A stretch of DNA of 38,596 nucleotides from HGM13010 sp934527315 (GTDB taxonomy: Bacteria > Bacillota > Clostridia > Oscillospirales > Oscillospiraceae), in contig CAKTAK010000017.1 in assembly GCA_934527315.1 (NCBI GenBank), forward strand, positions 1 through 38,596, in the 5' to 3' direction. Below, piece after piece: positions 14,658 through 22,777 of the stretch; positions within the stretch are counted from its first letter, which is position 1, and every line of letters starts with the position of its first letter. Below the pieces are notes generated by a model. The model was not told the DNA's origin. It saw only the letters and a list, made by a program, of their open reading frames with translations, and did not search any database. A program made the position numbers and the translations under genes.

Positions 14658-15086
14658 ATGAAAAAAATTGCAGTTGTATATTGGAGCGGCACCGGCAATA
14701 CAGAGGCCATGGCGAATGCCATTGCAGAGGGCGTAAAAGCTGCCGGTGGGGAAGTTGATGTACTGACCGCCGGAAACTTCAATGCCGGGGCTGTTGCGGG
14801 CTATGATGCAATCGCCTTTGGCTGCCCGGCAATGGGCAGCGAGGAACTGGAAGACAGCGAATTTGAGCCCATGTTTGCCGGCGTTGAAGGCGCATTGAGC
14901 GGCAAAACGGTGGCACTGTTCGGTTCCTGCGGTTGGGGCGATGGTCAGTGGCTGCGGGATTGGGCAGAACGCTGCGCGAAAGACGGCGCTGCTGTTGTGG
15001 ATATGAACGGTCTGCACGTCATGGAGGCACCCGATGCCGATGGAATTGCCGCTTGCCAGGCTTTGGGCAAGCAGATTGCAGGCTAA
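14658..15086 (+). CDS. Flavodoxin
   Basis: A 142-residue flavodoxin, a soluble FMN electron carrier that can replace ferredoxin when iron is scarce. The phosphate loop SGTGNTEAMA is at residues about 10-19. FMN-ring loops follow as CPAMGSEELEDSEFEPMF (about 56-73) and FGSCGWGDGQWLRDW (about 90-104). Length and short loops fit the short-chain clostridial type. The ATG at 14658 follows AAAGGAA; an in-frame GTG at 14634 lacks a ribosome site and adjoins the palindrome. The promoter carries two GTTAG-N6-CTAAC palindromes, suggesting control by a metal-dependent repressor, presumably iron-linked. It is monocistronic with its own terminator. Confidence 0.93.
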   Translation: MKKIAVVYWSGTGNTEAMANAIAEGVKAAGGEVDVLTAGNFNAGAVAGYDAIAFGCPAMGSEELEDSEFEPMFAGVEGALSGKTVALFGSCGWGDGQWLRDWAERCAKDGAAVVDMNGLHVMEAPDADGIAACQALGKQIAG

Positions 15087-15231
15087 ACTGTTTCCCCTCT
15101 CTATTTTTTAACGACCATATTTCATATTTCTACTCTACTTACTACTATTTTACTACTACTTTGTTTTTCCCTGCGGAGATTGCATGGGCCATAACGTGTC
15201 ATTTCCGTTTTCAAAAGACTCCATACATAAT

Positions 15232-15276
15232 AAAACACACACGGTGCATCAGAAATGGTGCGCCGTGTGTGTTTTT
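15232..15276 (+). terminator. Flavodoxin terminator
   Basis: AAACACACACGG (15233-15244) pairs with CCGTGTGTGTTT (15263-15274), extended inward by TGCATC/GGTGCG pairs with one or two wobbles, loop AGAAAT, and a T tail. Confidence 0.75.
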
Positions 15277-15339
15277 GAATTTGTGTTTCTTATGAAACAC
15301 TTGCCGGAATATCTGTTGAAGCAAAGCAGTCGGAAACGA

Positions 15340-15367
15340 TTGCTTTCTCGTTGTTTCTGTGGCATAA
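15340..15367 (+). promoter_or_regulatory. Possible promoter of the lipoprotein gene
   Basis: TTGCTT (15340-15345), 16 bases, CATAAT (15362-15367). Moderate match, 40 bases before the start codon. Confidence 0.4.
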
Positions 15368-15406
15368 TCTTTGCAAGATAAATAAGAATTTGAAAGGTAG
15401 ATTATA

Positions 15407-16587
15407 ATGAAGAAAAAAATTTTTTTGATTTTAATGCTATCGTTATTTTTGATGACGGGGTGTTCTAAGGAAACTAAGTTTAAAAGTGTTGATAGAACAA
15501 CTACTGGGTTTCATAAGGTAAATGTAGCAGAAAAAATTGATGATGGAGTACTATATTTTAAAGGTGATAAAATTCTTTATGATAAGGATGGTACTGTTAT
15601 TAAGATTGCCGATAAGGTTAGTTCTTTGTGGAGAGAAAATGATGATATTTACTATGATAGTAATAATGTGTTATATTCGTTTAATTTTGAAACTCAAAAA
15701 ACAAATAAGCTTGTGGATAAACCACATAGAATATTAGGAAAATATAACAGAAATATTATAACTTATTCTGGTAGGACTATCTATTCGATAAATGGTACAG
15801 AAAAAACAATATTATTTAAAGACGGATATTATTTAAATAAAGCGGTACTTTATAAAAATAAGGTATATGGAATACCCGCTAGTAATGTTTATGAATATAA
15901 CCTAGACACCTTAAAAGTAAAAAAAATAACTAAAAATCCATATCATTCAGACTTTGAAGTAATAAATGGGGAATTATATATAATAACAGAAGAAAAGAAA
16001 AAAGAAAGAATAAACTATACTTATTCTAAATTAACAGATGATGGTTTAGAAAAATTATTTGATATTAAAAATATAACATGGGTATCAGATAAAAAGACGG
16101 TTAAAGATGGAATGTTTCTGGTAACTTCTAAAAGTTATAGTGATTCTGTGAAAGGCAATCAATTACTATATGTTAAAGATGGTAGGAAGATAGTTGTAGA
16201 TAAAAACTACGGTTATGATATAGTTGGTATTATTAATAATAAGTTATGCTATTACAAGAATAAATATAATTATGGAACCTATGACGAAAATTTAAAAACT
16301 TTTTATCTATATGATGGAAAGAAGAGTATAAAGGTTTTTGATTTGGATTTAGGTTTTTTGAAGATATTACAGGTTACGAATATGATGGTGGGCTTGTAAT
16401 CGAAGTTGCGTACGAATCTTCAACACAACTTTATAAATATGATGGTAAAGAGGTTTTAGTACTTGATACGCCAGAACATTTTTATAGTATTATGGGCTTA
16501 GATATAATAGATAATAAAGCGTATATTAAATATAGTGAAGGGGAAGAATCAATGGTTGCTTTGGGAACTATTATTGATTTAGACTAG
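15407..16587 (+). pseudogene. AT-rich lipoprotein, beta-propeller-like, frameshifted in a T run
   Basis: The gene opens with GAAAGGTAG and a signal peptide with Cys19 (FLMTGCSK). The first frame ends at 16399 after 330 residues with an unrelated tail. In the next frame the protein continues smoothly from FFEDITGYEYDGG to VALGTIIDLD, stop at 16585-16587. The switch point is a run of six Ts at 16354-16359; seven Ts would restore one frame of about 393 residues. Repeated short blocks of Y/N/K-rich beta strands (VYEYNLDTLKVKKI, GELYIITEE, KLCYYKNK) suggest a propeller of the type found in surface lipoproteins. The stretch is much richer in A and T than its neighbours, suggesting transfer. The frameshift could be real, phase-variable or a sequencing error. 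Confidence 0.7.
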
Positions 16588-16629
16588 AAAAATAAATATA
16601 AACAAATTCCGGTTTATATAACCGCTTTT

Positions 16630-16655
16630 AAGGCAACCTACGGGTTGCCTTTTTC
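16630..16655 (+). terminator. Terminator after the lipoprotein gene
   Basis: AAGGCAACC (16630-16638) pairs with GGTTGCCTT (16643-16651) around TACG, then TTTC. It also lies just beyond the truncated minus-strand gene. Confidence 0.8.
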
Positions 16656-16691
16656 GTTTCAGAAAATTTTTTGACGGTCTTTTTGTATGGT

Positions 16692-16782
16692 GATATCTGG
16701 CTACATTAAATCCGGCAAGCAGCCACACAATGCCGGCAATCAGCAACAGGGTTCGTTTGTTGACGCAAAAAATATTTTTCAT
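16692..16782 (-). pseudogene. 5' remnant of a membrane protein gene behind marR
   Basis: Starting at 16782, five bases after the MarR stop on the minus strand, is MKNIFCVNKRTLLLIAGIVW followed by LLAGFNVARY: a convincing first membrane helix. Similar beginnings are known to me from clostridial membrane proteins of about 200 residues. After about 16692 the frame becomes basic, low-complexity sequence (KRPSKNFLKRKRQ) running into the lipoprotein terminator, so the remainder appears deleted. The formal reading frame ends at 16579. It was probably translationally coupled to marR. Confidence 0.45.
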
Positions 16783-16786
16783 TCTT

Positions 16787-17221
16787 TCACTCTGTGTGTT
16801 TCTTCAAATATTCATCGGCATTCTCGCAAATTTTATTAAAAGCGGTAATACAAACGCGTTTTTCTTCCTCGGTAAGCCCCTGCAACACGTTTTTTGCAAA
16901 TTCCATCTGTGCCTGCAATCCGTCCTCAATAATCGGGGCGGCTTTGTCCAAGAGAATGATTTCAACATGTTTCTTATTCTCTGCATGCTGCGTTCGTTCA
17001 ATCAATCCCTTATTTTCCAATTCCTTGAGGGAAGTGGACACATGGGATTTTGCCGATTTCCGAACCTTCACAATATCCGCGGCGGTATTGTGTTGGGGGC
17101 TGTTGTGCAGAAACATCAATATATCGTATTCCATTTGCGTCAGATGGTATTTGTCGCACACACGTTTGGCGAGCAATTCATAACAGCTGGTAATGGTTTT
17201 GTGCTGATCCCAGAAAAACAT
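16787..17221 (-). CDS. MarR-family transcriptional regulator
   Basis: A 144-residue winged-helix regulator. The core is LTQMEYDILMFLHNSPQHNT, then AADIVKVRKSAKSHVSTSLK with the recognition helix, ELENKGLIERTQHAENKKHV and the wing strand EIILLDKAAPIIEDG; terminal helices form the dimer. Start at 17221 (MFFWDQHK) is preferred because AAAAAGGAG lies 7 bases upstream; a longer in-frame start at 17320 would lie before the predicted promoter. MarR proteins usually repress their own operon and neighbouring efflux or stress genes. A palindrome overlapping its -10 box supports autoregulation. Its immediate partner gene downstream is truncated. Confidence 0.9.
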   Translation of the reverse strand: MFFWDQHKTITSCYELLAKRVCDKYHLTQMEYDILMFLHNSPQHNTAADIVKVRKSAKSHVSTSLKELENKGLIERTQHAENKKHVEIILLDKAAPIIEDGLQAQMEFAKNVLQGLTEEEKRVCITAFNKICENADEYLKKHTE

Positions 17222-17242
17222 AGTCCTACTCCTTTTTGCGAA

Positions 17243-17286
17243 GTTCGAATTAGAACGATAGTATCGTATTTTGCCGGTTTTGTCAA
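17243..17286 (-). promoter_or_regulatory. marR promoter with overlapping palindromes
   Basis: On the minus strand TTGACA (17281-17286), 17 bases and TACTAT (17258-17263). Overlapping the -10 and start are two palindromes: CGATA-G-TATCG (17256-17266) and GTTC-N6-GAAC (17243-17256). Their position fits an autoregulatory MarR operator. Confidence 0.65.
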
Positions 17287-17355
17287 CCCGAACGCCGCAA
17301 AAAGCATCATGCATCGGCAAGATATCCGCCGAAAATACAACTCAAGAAAGTCTAT

Positions 17356-17385
17356 TTGACTTTACCGGTGGATTCGCGTTATAAT
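17356..17385 (+). promoter_or_regulatory. Promoter of the AlaX-type gene
   Basis: TTGACT (17356-17361), 18 bases, TATAAT (17380-17385), 45 bases before the start codon. Confidence 0.65.
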
Positions 17386-17429
17386 ACCGTAACTGCAAGG
17401 ATTGTATCGATGAGGGAGTGGGGCGTGTC

Positions 17430-18590
17430 ATGACGCAAAAATTATATTATGCAGACAGCCATCAAAAGGCGTTTACTGCAAAAGTGCTTTCCTGCGAACA
17501 GGTGGGGGAGCAATATGAGGTGATTCTGGACCAAACCGCCTTTTTCCCCGGCGGCGGCGGTCAGCTGCCGGATACCGGTACGCTGAATGATGTCCGGGTG
17601 CTCAGCGGCAAGGAGCGGGGAGACGATGTGGTGCATATCACCGATGGTCCGCTGCCGGTCGGAGAAGAAGTCCGGGGCGAGCTGGATTGGATGCAGCGAT
17701 TCCGGAGAATGCAGAATCATACCGGCGAGCATGTGCTGTCGGGCATCATTCATCAGCGGTTCGGCTTTGAAAATGTGGGGTTCCACATGGGGGAAGATGT
17801 TGTAACCGTGGATTATAATGGTGAACTGACCACCGGACAGATTTTTGAAATTGAATTGGCAGCCAACATTGCGGTGGCGGAAAATGTTCCCGTGCGGTGT
17901 TGGTTCCCGGAGCAGGAGAAGCTTGACGCACTGGACTACCGGAGTAAAAAAGAACTGTCCGGCGCGGTGCGGATTGTCTCTGTGGAGGGGTATGATACCT
18001 GCGCCTGCTGCGCACCCCATGTGTCCCATACCGGAGAAATCGGCATCATTAAATTATATACGTGGGCGCGTCACCGGGGCGGCACCCGAATTACCATGCT
18101 CTGCGGCTTGGACGCTTTGCATGATTACGGCAACCGCTGCGCTAACTTGACGGCCATTTCCGGAATTCTTTCCGCAAAGCCCTTGGAAACCGCCTCGGCT
18201 GTGGCGCAGCTTTGGAAAGAAAAGGAAAAGTATAAGCAGCGGCTGGCAGATGCCAACCGGATTATCACGGCGCAGAAGATTGAAACCTTGCCCTACTGTG
18301 ACGGCGATATGGTAATGTTTGAGTCGAAACTGGACCGGGTTTGTCTGCGGGAATTGGTCAATGCCGGTATGGAGCGCTGCAGCGGAATTGCGGCTGCTTT
18401 TTCCGGAAATGACATTGACGGCTATGAGTATATTATCGGCAGCAAAACGGTGGACCTGCGGGTTGCGGCAAAGGATATCAATGCAGCCATTCACGGCAAG
18501 GGCGGCGGCAGCCGGGAAATGATTCAGGGAACCGCAAAAGCATCGGAGGCGGTTATTCGCAGCGCCTTTGACTGCTATGTTGAGAAATAA
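17430..18590 (+). CDS. AlaX-type tRNA-Ala editing protein with DHHA1 domain
   Basis: A 386-residue stand-alone homologue of the editing and C-terminal parts of alanyl-tRNA synthetase, which hydrolyses mischarged Ser- or Gly-tRNA-Ala. Residues 1-80 match the synthetase beta-barrel (TAFFPGGGGQLPDTGTL). Zinc ligands are H97 and H101 (HTGEH) and C191/C193-C194...H197 (CACCAPH). About residues 245-280 form a helical linker, and 290-386 are a DHHA1-like domain ending in KGGGSREMIQGTAK, where the glycine-rich loop is typical. Start at 17430 follows GGGAG. An alternative GTG at 17418 has no ribosome site. Monocistronic, terminated at 18604. Confidence 0.88.
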   Translation: MTQKLYYADSHQKAFTAKVLSCEQVGEQYEVILDQTAFFPGGGGQLPDTGTLNDVRVLSGKERGDDVVHITDGPLPVGEEVRGELDWMQRFRRMQNHTGEHVLSGIIHQRFGFENVGFHMGEDVVTVDYNGELTTGQIFEIELAANIAVAENVPVRCWFPEQEKLDALDYRSKKELSGAVRIVSVEGYDTCACCAPHVSHTGEIGIIKLYTWARHRGGTRITMLCGLDALHDYGNRCANLTAISGILSAKPLETASAVAQLWKEKEKYKQRLADANRIITAQKIETLPYCDGDMVMFESKLDRVCLRELVNAGMERCSGIAAAFSGNDIDGYEYIIGSKTVDLRVAAKDINAAIHGKGGGSREMIQGTAKASEAVIRSAFDCYVEK

Positions 18591-18603
18591 TGACAGAAAA
18601 CAG

Positions 18604-18643
18604 AAAAGCAGAAGATTTCGCGATTGAAATCTTCTGCTTTTTT
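18604..18643. terminator. Bidirectional terminator between alaX-like gene and prfB
   Basis: AAAAGCAGAAGATTTC (18604-18619) pairs with GAAATCTTCTGCTTTT (18626-18641); T runs on both strands serve the converging genes. Confidence 0.85.
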
Positions 18644-18659
18644 AATTTGTTAATATGGT

Positions 18660-19766
18660 TTAGCTGTCGGCTTTCATTGCCAGATAGGCATTGATGAAAC
18701 CGTCCAAATCGCCGTCCATGACATTGTTAATCTGGCTGTTTTCAAAACCGGTGCGATGGTCCTTTGCCAAGGTGTAGGGCATAAACACGTAAGAACGAAT
18801 CTGGCTGCCCCATTCGATTTTTTGCTGCACACCCTTAATATCTTCGATGCGCTCCAGATTTTCCCGTTCCTTGATTTCTGCCAGCTTTGCTTTCAACATT
18901 GCCATACAGTTGTCCCGGTTCTGGTACTGGCTGCGTTCCACCTGGCTGGAAACCACAATGCCGGTGGGCTTGTGAATCAGACGCACTGCGGAAGAAGTTT
19001 TGTTGACCTTCTGACCGCCGGCACCGGAGGAACGGAACACCTGCATTTCAATATCGTCCTCGCGAATTTCAATGTCATTGTCCTCGGTCATTTCCGGCAT
19101 AACTTCCACGGCGGAGAAACTGGTATGACGGCGGCCGGAGGCGTCAAAGGGAGAGACGCGCACCAGACGATGCACACCGTTTTCGCATTTCAGGAAACCG
19201 TAAGCATTTTCGCCCTCAATCATAATGGTTGCGGACTTGATGCCGGCCTCATCGCCTTCCAGCATATCCATCAGCTTGACGGTATAGCCATGGCGCTCTG
19301 CCCAACGGGTATACATACGATACAGCATCTGGGTCCAGTCCTGCGCCTCGGTGCCGCCGGCACCTGCGTGGAAGGTCAAAATGGCATTGTTGGCGTCGTA
19401 CTCACCGGTCAGCAGTGTTTCCAGACGGGTTTCTTCCAGCTTGCTCTGGAAATCCTCAAACTCCTCCTGCAGCTCCGGCAGCATGGACTCATCGTCTTCT
19501 TCCAGAGCCATTTCGCAAATGGTCATCAAATCGTTCCACTGGTCGCACAGACCCTGGTAACGGTTGCACTTATCCTGCAGATTTTTCAGACGTTTCTGGC
19601 TCTTCTGGCTTTTTTCCACATCGTTCCAGAAACCCTCCTGCTCACTGGCGCGCTGCAGCTCTTCAATCTCGCGCCGGGCGGTATCCAGATGCAAAGCGCC
19701 CTCCAGATTATCCAGCGTCGGTTTCAAGTTGTTCAGTTTTACCTTATATTCTTCAAATTCAATCAT
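18660..19766 (-). CDS. prfB: Peptide chain release factor 2 (RF2)
   Basis: A 368-residue RF2 that releases nascent chains at UGA and UAA codons. The stop-recognition tripeptide is S205-P206-F207 (VSPFDASG) and the catalytic GGQ is at 250-252 (GAGGQKVNKTSSAVR). The N-terminal helical domain covers residues 1-100. In most bacteria prfB has an in-frame UGA near codon 24-26 that needs a programmed +1 frameshift; here the corresponding region (LEGALHLDTARREIEELQ) reads straight through, so that autoregulation is absent. The ATG at 19766 has an AGTGGA ribosome site. It is transcribed alone, divergent from prs. Confidence 0.96.
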   Translation of the reverse strand: MIEFEEYKVKLNNLKPTLDNLEGALHLDTARREIEELQRASEQEGFWNDVEKSQKSQKRLKNLQDKCNRYQGLCDQWNDLMTICEMALEEDDESMLPELQEEFEDFQSKLEETRLETLLTGEYDANNAILTFHAGAGGTEAQDWTQMLYRMYTRWAERHGYTVKLMDMLEGDEAGIKSATIMIEGENAYGFLKCENGVHRLVRVSPFDASGRRHTSFSAVEVMPEMTEDNDIEIREDDIEMQVFRSSGAGGQKVNKTSSAVRLIHKPTGIVVSSQVERSQYQNRDNCMAMLKAKLAEIKERENLERIEDIKGVQQKIEWGSQIRSYVFMPYTLAKDHRTGFENSQINNVMDGDLDGFINAYLAMKADS

Positions 19767-19818
19767 AATTCAGTTCCACTTTCTTTATGAAATTCGTTTT
19801 CCATCCATAGTCTTCCTT

Positions 19819-19847
19819 ATTATAAACAAAAACACGGCACTTGTAAA
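19819..19847 (-). promoter_or_regulatory. prfB promoter
   Basis: On the minus strand TTTACA (19842-19847), 17 bases, TATAAT (19819-19824), about 50 bases before the prfB start. Confidence 0.7.
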
Positions 19848-19892
19848 TCAAAAATTTTGAACCTATTTTCAAGGAAAATTGTAAATTCCGTC

Positions 19893-19921
19893 TTTTCAAT
19901 TCGAAAAAGTCTTGTTATAAT
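19893..19921 (+). promoter_or_regulatory. Promoter of prs-pth-glgC-glgD
   Basis: TTTTCA (19893-19898), 17 bases, TATAAT (19916-19921). Transcription would begin near 19928, after the first in-frame ATG of prs at 19925, which argues that this ATG is not the start codon. Confidence 0.7.
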
Positions 19922-19978
19922 GAAATGGAAAAAGAGATTACGGCGAAAGCCGCACAAAAAACAGGGAGGATACACAAA

Positions 19979-20941
19979 GTGATATCTCATGGCAAGGAAA
20001 TCAAAGTTTTTACCGGAAACTCCAATCCCGCATTGGCTGCAGAAATCTGCAAGCTGCTGGGCGTAGAGCAGGGCAAGGTCCGGGCAGCCCAGTTCGCTGA
20101 CGGCGAGTGCTCCATTTCTCTGGACGAGCCTGTCCGCGGCACGGACGTGTTCGTGGTGCAGTCTACCTGCAAGCCGGTCAATGACAGCCTGATGGAACTG
20201 CTGGTTATGATTGACGCAATGCGCCGCGCATCTGCCGGCCGTATTACTGCAGTCATTCCTTACTTCGGCTATGCAAGACAGGACCGTAAGGCAAAGGCGA
20301 GAGATCCCATCTCTGCAAAGCTGGTTGCAAACCTGATTACCGAGGCCGGTGCAGACCGCGTTCTGACCATGGACCTGCATGCAAACCAGATTCAGGGTTT
20401 CTTTGATATCCCTGTGGACAATCTGATGGGTGCTCCCATTTTTGCAAAGCACTATCTGGATCAGTTCGGTTTCGGCAACGAGGAATACATGGTCGTTTCC
20501 CCGGACGTGGGCAGCGTGGCCAGAGCAAGAAACTTCGCACTGAAACTGGGTCTGAACATGGCAATCGTAGACAAGCGCCGTGAGAAGGCAAACCAGTCCG
20601 AAGTCATGAATATCATCGGCAATGTGGCCGGCAAGAAAGTCATTCTGCTGGACGATATGGTGGATACCGCAGGTTCTCTGTGCGGCGCAGCAAAGGCTCT
20701 GATGGAGCTGGGCGGCGCAAAGAGCGTGATTGCCTGCGCAACCCACGGCGTTCTGTCCGGTCCTGCAATCGACCGCATCAATGACAGCTACATTGAAGAA
20801 CTGCTGCTGCTGGATACCATTCCGTACCCTGCGGATAAGCCCGCTTGTGACAAGATTCATTACCTGTCCGTTGCTCCGATCTTCTCGGACGCAATTAAAC
20901 GGATCTACGAGGAAGTTTCCATTTCCTCTCTGTTTGACTGA
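19979..20941 (+). CDS. prs: Ribose-phosphate pyrophosphokinase
   Basis: PRPP synthase makes 5-phosphoribosyl diphosphate from ribose 5-phosphate and ATP for nucleotide, histidine and tryptophan synthesis. Starting at GTG 19979, with AGGGAGGA 8 bases before it, the protein is 320 residues, the normal length. The longer ATG at 19925 has no ribosome site and overlaps the predicted transcription start. Family signatures are present: KVFTGNSNPALA at the start, VDLHANQ-type block DLHANQIQGFFDIPV, VVSPDVGSVARARNFA and the PRPP loop VILLDDMVDTAGSL. pth follows after 6 bases, the common prs-pth pairing. Confidence 0.96.
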   Translation: MISHGKEIKVFTGNSNPALAAEICKLLGVEQGKVRAAQFADGECSISLDEPVRGTDVFVVQSTCKPVNDSLMELLVMIDAMRRASAGRITAVIPYFGYARQDRKAKARDPISAKLVANLITEAGADRVLTMDLHANQIQGFFDIPVDNLMGAPIFAKHYLDQFGFGNEEYMVVSPDVGSVARARNFALKLGLNMAIVDKRREKANQSEVMNIIGNVAGKKVILLDDMVDTAGSLCGAAKALMELGGAKSVIACATHGVLSGPAIDRINDSYIEELLLLDTIPYPADKPACDKIHYLSVAPIFSDAIKRIYEEVSISSLFD

Positions 20942-20947
20942 TTCGGA

Positions 20948-21538
20948 ATGTTTGGATTCAGTCAGAAACCAACATGGATCATTGCATTTCTGGGCAATCC
21001 CGGAACCAAATATGCCAAAACGCGGCATAACGCCGGATTCATGGCGGCGGACGCCATGGAGAAGAAAACCGGCGTGCGCATTGATCGCGTGAAGTTTCAG
21101 GCCTTAACTGCGGTCTGCCCACTGGGTGGGCAGACCGTATTGCTCATGAAACCCCAGACGTTTATGAACCTGTCCGGGGAGGCAGTGGGCGCCGCGGCAA
21201 AGTTCTATAAGATTCCGCCGGAGCAGGTGCTGGTCGTTTCCGATGAAATGAGTCTGGCACCGGGCAAAATGCGGATTCGCCGAAAGGGCTCTGCCGGCGG
21301 GCATAACGGTCTGAAAAACATCATTGCGCATTTGGGAACGGACCAGTTTCCCAGAATCCGTATCGGCGTGGGTGCTCCGGCCCCTCAGCACGATTCGGAC
21401 GAGGTGATCGATTGGGTGATCGGAAAGGTCCCCGGGCAAGATTTGAAAAACATCGAGGAAACCGCCGCAAAAGCGGTAGATGCCTGCGAATGTTATATAG
21501 AACATGGTGCTGAACAGGCGATGAATCAGTTTAACTAA
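20948..21538 (+). CDS. pth: Peptidyl-tRNA hydrolase
   Basis: A 196-residue Pth that recycles tRNA from prematurely released peptidyl-tRNA. Catalytic and binding blocks are seen: FLGNPGTKYAKTRHNAGF (with the Asn and catalytic His), MKPQTFMNLSGEA and RRKGSAGGHNGLKNIIAHLG. Length is close to the usual 185-195. It begins 6 bases after prs; its ribosome site is weak (CGGA), suggesting translational coupling. glgC starts about 33 bases after its stop. Confidence 0.94.
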   Translation: MFGFSQKPTWIIAFLGNPGTKYAKTRHNAGFMAADAMEKKTGVRIDRVKFQALTAVCPLGGQTVLLMKPQTFMNLSGEAVGAAAKFYKIPPEQVLVVSDEMSLAPGKMRIRRKGSAGGHNGLKNIIAHLGTDQFPRIRIGVGAPAPQHDSDEVIDWVIGKVPGQDLKNIEETAAKAVDACECYIEHGAEQAMNQFN

Positions 21539-21571
21539 GCGAACCCATCAACGAAGAAAGTGGTGACATTC

Positions 21572-22777
21572 GTGAAAAAATCCTGTATCGCAATGCTTCT
21601 TGCCGGTGGTCAGGGCTCTCGGTTGTATGCTCTGACCCGTAACGTAGCCAAACCGAATATTCCGTTTGGCGGAAAGTATCGGATTATCGACTTCCCGCTG
21701 TCCAACTGTGCCAATTCCGGGATTGACACAGTGGGCGTGATGACGCAGTACCGCCCGCTGCTGCTCAATAGCTATATTGGCTCGGGACTGCCTTGGGATT
21801 TGGACAGCTCCGACGGCGGTGTGTACATCTTGCCGCCGTACATGGGTGCCGGAGAGAAAGGCTCCTGGTTTACCGGCACCGCCAACGCAATTTATCAGAA
21901 CATGGACTTTATTGAAATGTATGACCCGGACAACGTCTTGATTTTGTCCGGCGACCATGTTTATAAGATGAATTATGCGGAAATGCTTCAGGAACATATC
22001 GAAAAAGACGCTGCCTGCACCATTGCGGTGCTGCAGGTTTCCATGGAAGATGCAACCCGGTTCGGTATTATGAACGTGGGGGAAGACGGATACATCAACG
22101 AGTTTGAGGAAAAACCGCAGCACCCGAAATCCGATCTGGCCTCTATGGGCATTTACATCTTCAACTGGAAGAAACTGAAACATTATTTGATTGAAGACGA
22201 GAAAAACGCGGAATCCGATAAGGATTTCGGAAAAAATATTATCCCCAGTATGCTGGCAGCCGGAGAAAAGCTCTGGCCCTATCGGTTTGAGGGGTATTGG
22301 CGGGACGTGGGTACCATCATCAGCCTGTGGGACGCCAATATGGATATGCTCTCGCCCACGTTGATTGACCTTTACAATGAGGATTGGCCGATTCGGGGCC
22401 GCAGCGCCATTCGGCCGCCCCAGTGGATTGGCGGTCAGGCAGAGGTCAGCCACTCCATCGTGACGGAAGGCTGCGAGGTGGAGGGTTCGGTTTCCAACTC
22501 GGTGCTGTCCAATTCCGTTGTGGTGGGAGAAGGCGCCGTGGTCAATTACAGCATTTTGATGCCCGGTGCGGAAATTGAGCCGGGTGCGGTTATTGAGTAT
22601 GCCATCATCGGCGAGCGAACCCGTATCGGCGCCAATGCCCATGTGGGAACGCAGCCGGACGGCAGCGAAAGCTGGGGCGTTGCAACGGTAGGCCCGGGCA
22701 TTTGCGTGGGGGAGAACGCTGTGATTCCCGCAGGTGCCATGATTTACGAAGATACGGAGGTGGAGCGCCATGACTAA
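21572..22777 (+). CDS. glgC: Glucose-1-phosphate adenylyltransferase, catalytic subunit
   Basis: GlgC makes ADP-glucose from glucose 1-phosphate and ATP for glycogen synthesis. The protein of about 401 residues has the nucleotidyltransferase core (MLLAGGQGSRLYALT, IPFGGKYRIIDFPLSN, FTGTANAIYQN, LSGDHVYKMNY) and a C-terminal left-handed beta-helix with hexapeptide repeats (EPGAVIEYAIIGERTRIG). GTG at 21572 is preferred because GTGGTGA (21560-21566) makes a good ribosome site 5 bases before it; a GTG at 21560 in the same frame is the alternative. It overlaps glgD by 8 bases. Confidence 0.93.
   Translation: MKKSCIAMLLAGGQGSRLYALTRNVAKPNIPFGGKYRIIDFPLSNCANSGIDTVGVMTQYRPLLLNSYIGSGLPWDLDSSDGGVYILPPYMGAGEKGSWFTGTANAIYQNMDFIEMYDPDNVLILSGDHVYKMNYAEMLQEHIEKDAACTIAVLQVSMEDATRFGIMNVGEDGYINEFEEKPQHPKSDLASMGIYIFNWKKLKHYLIEDEKNAESDKDFGKNIIPSMLAAGEKLWPYRFEGYWRDVGTIISLWDANMDMLSPTLIDLYNEDWPIRGRSAIRPPQWIGGQAEVSHSIVTEGCEVEGSVSNSVLSNSVVVGEGAVVNYSILMPGAEIEPGAVIEYAIIGERTRIGANAHVGTQPDGSESWGVATVGPGICVGENAVIPAGAMIYEDTEVERHD

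Larger units (their letters stand above)
15087..15406. other. Flavodoxin 3' flank with repeat shared with 14351-14466
   Basis: No gene is seen. The stretch contains blocks also found upstream of flavodoxin: CTCTCTATTTTTTAAC near 15097, GCCATAACG near 15188, and AAGACTCCATACATAAT at 15215-15231 (first copy 14412-14428). A TACTACTATTTTACTACTAC microrepeat lies near 15140. The promoter of the lipoprotein gene is near the right end. Confidence 0.55.

Noticed and set aside
15130..15160. TACTAC repeats as a possible CRISPR or satellite
   Set aside because: Only a few irregular units, no spacers and no cas genes; simple low-complexity sequence.
19820..21028. 402-codon minus-strand frame opposite prs
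   Set aside because: Shadow of the conserved prs gene and overlaps the prfB promoter.
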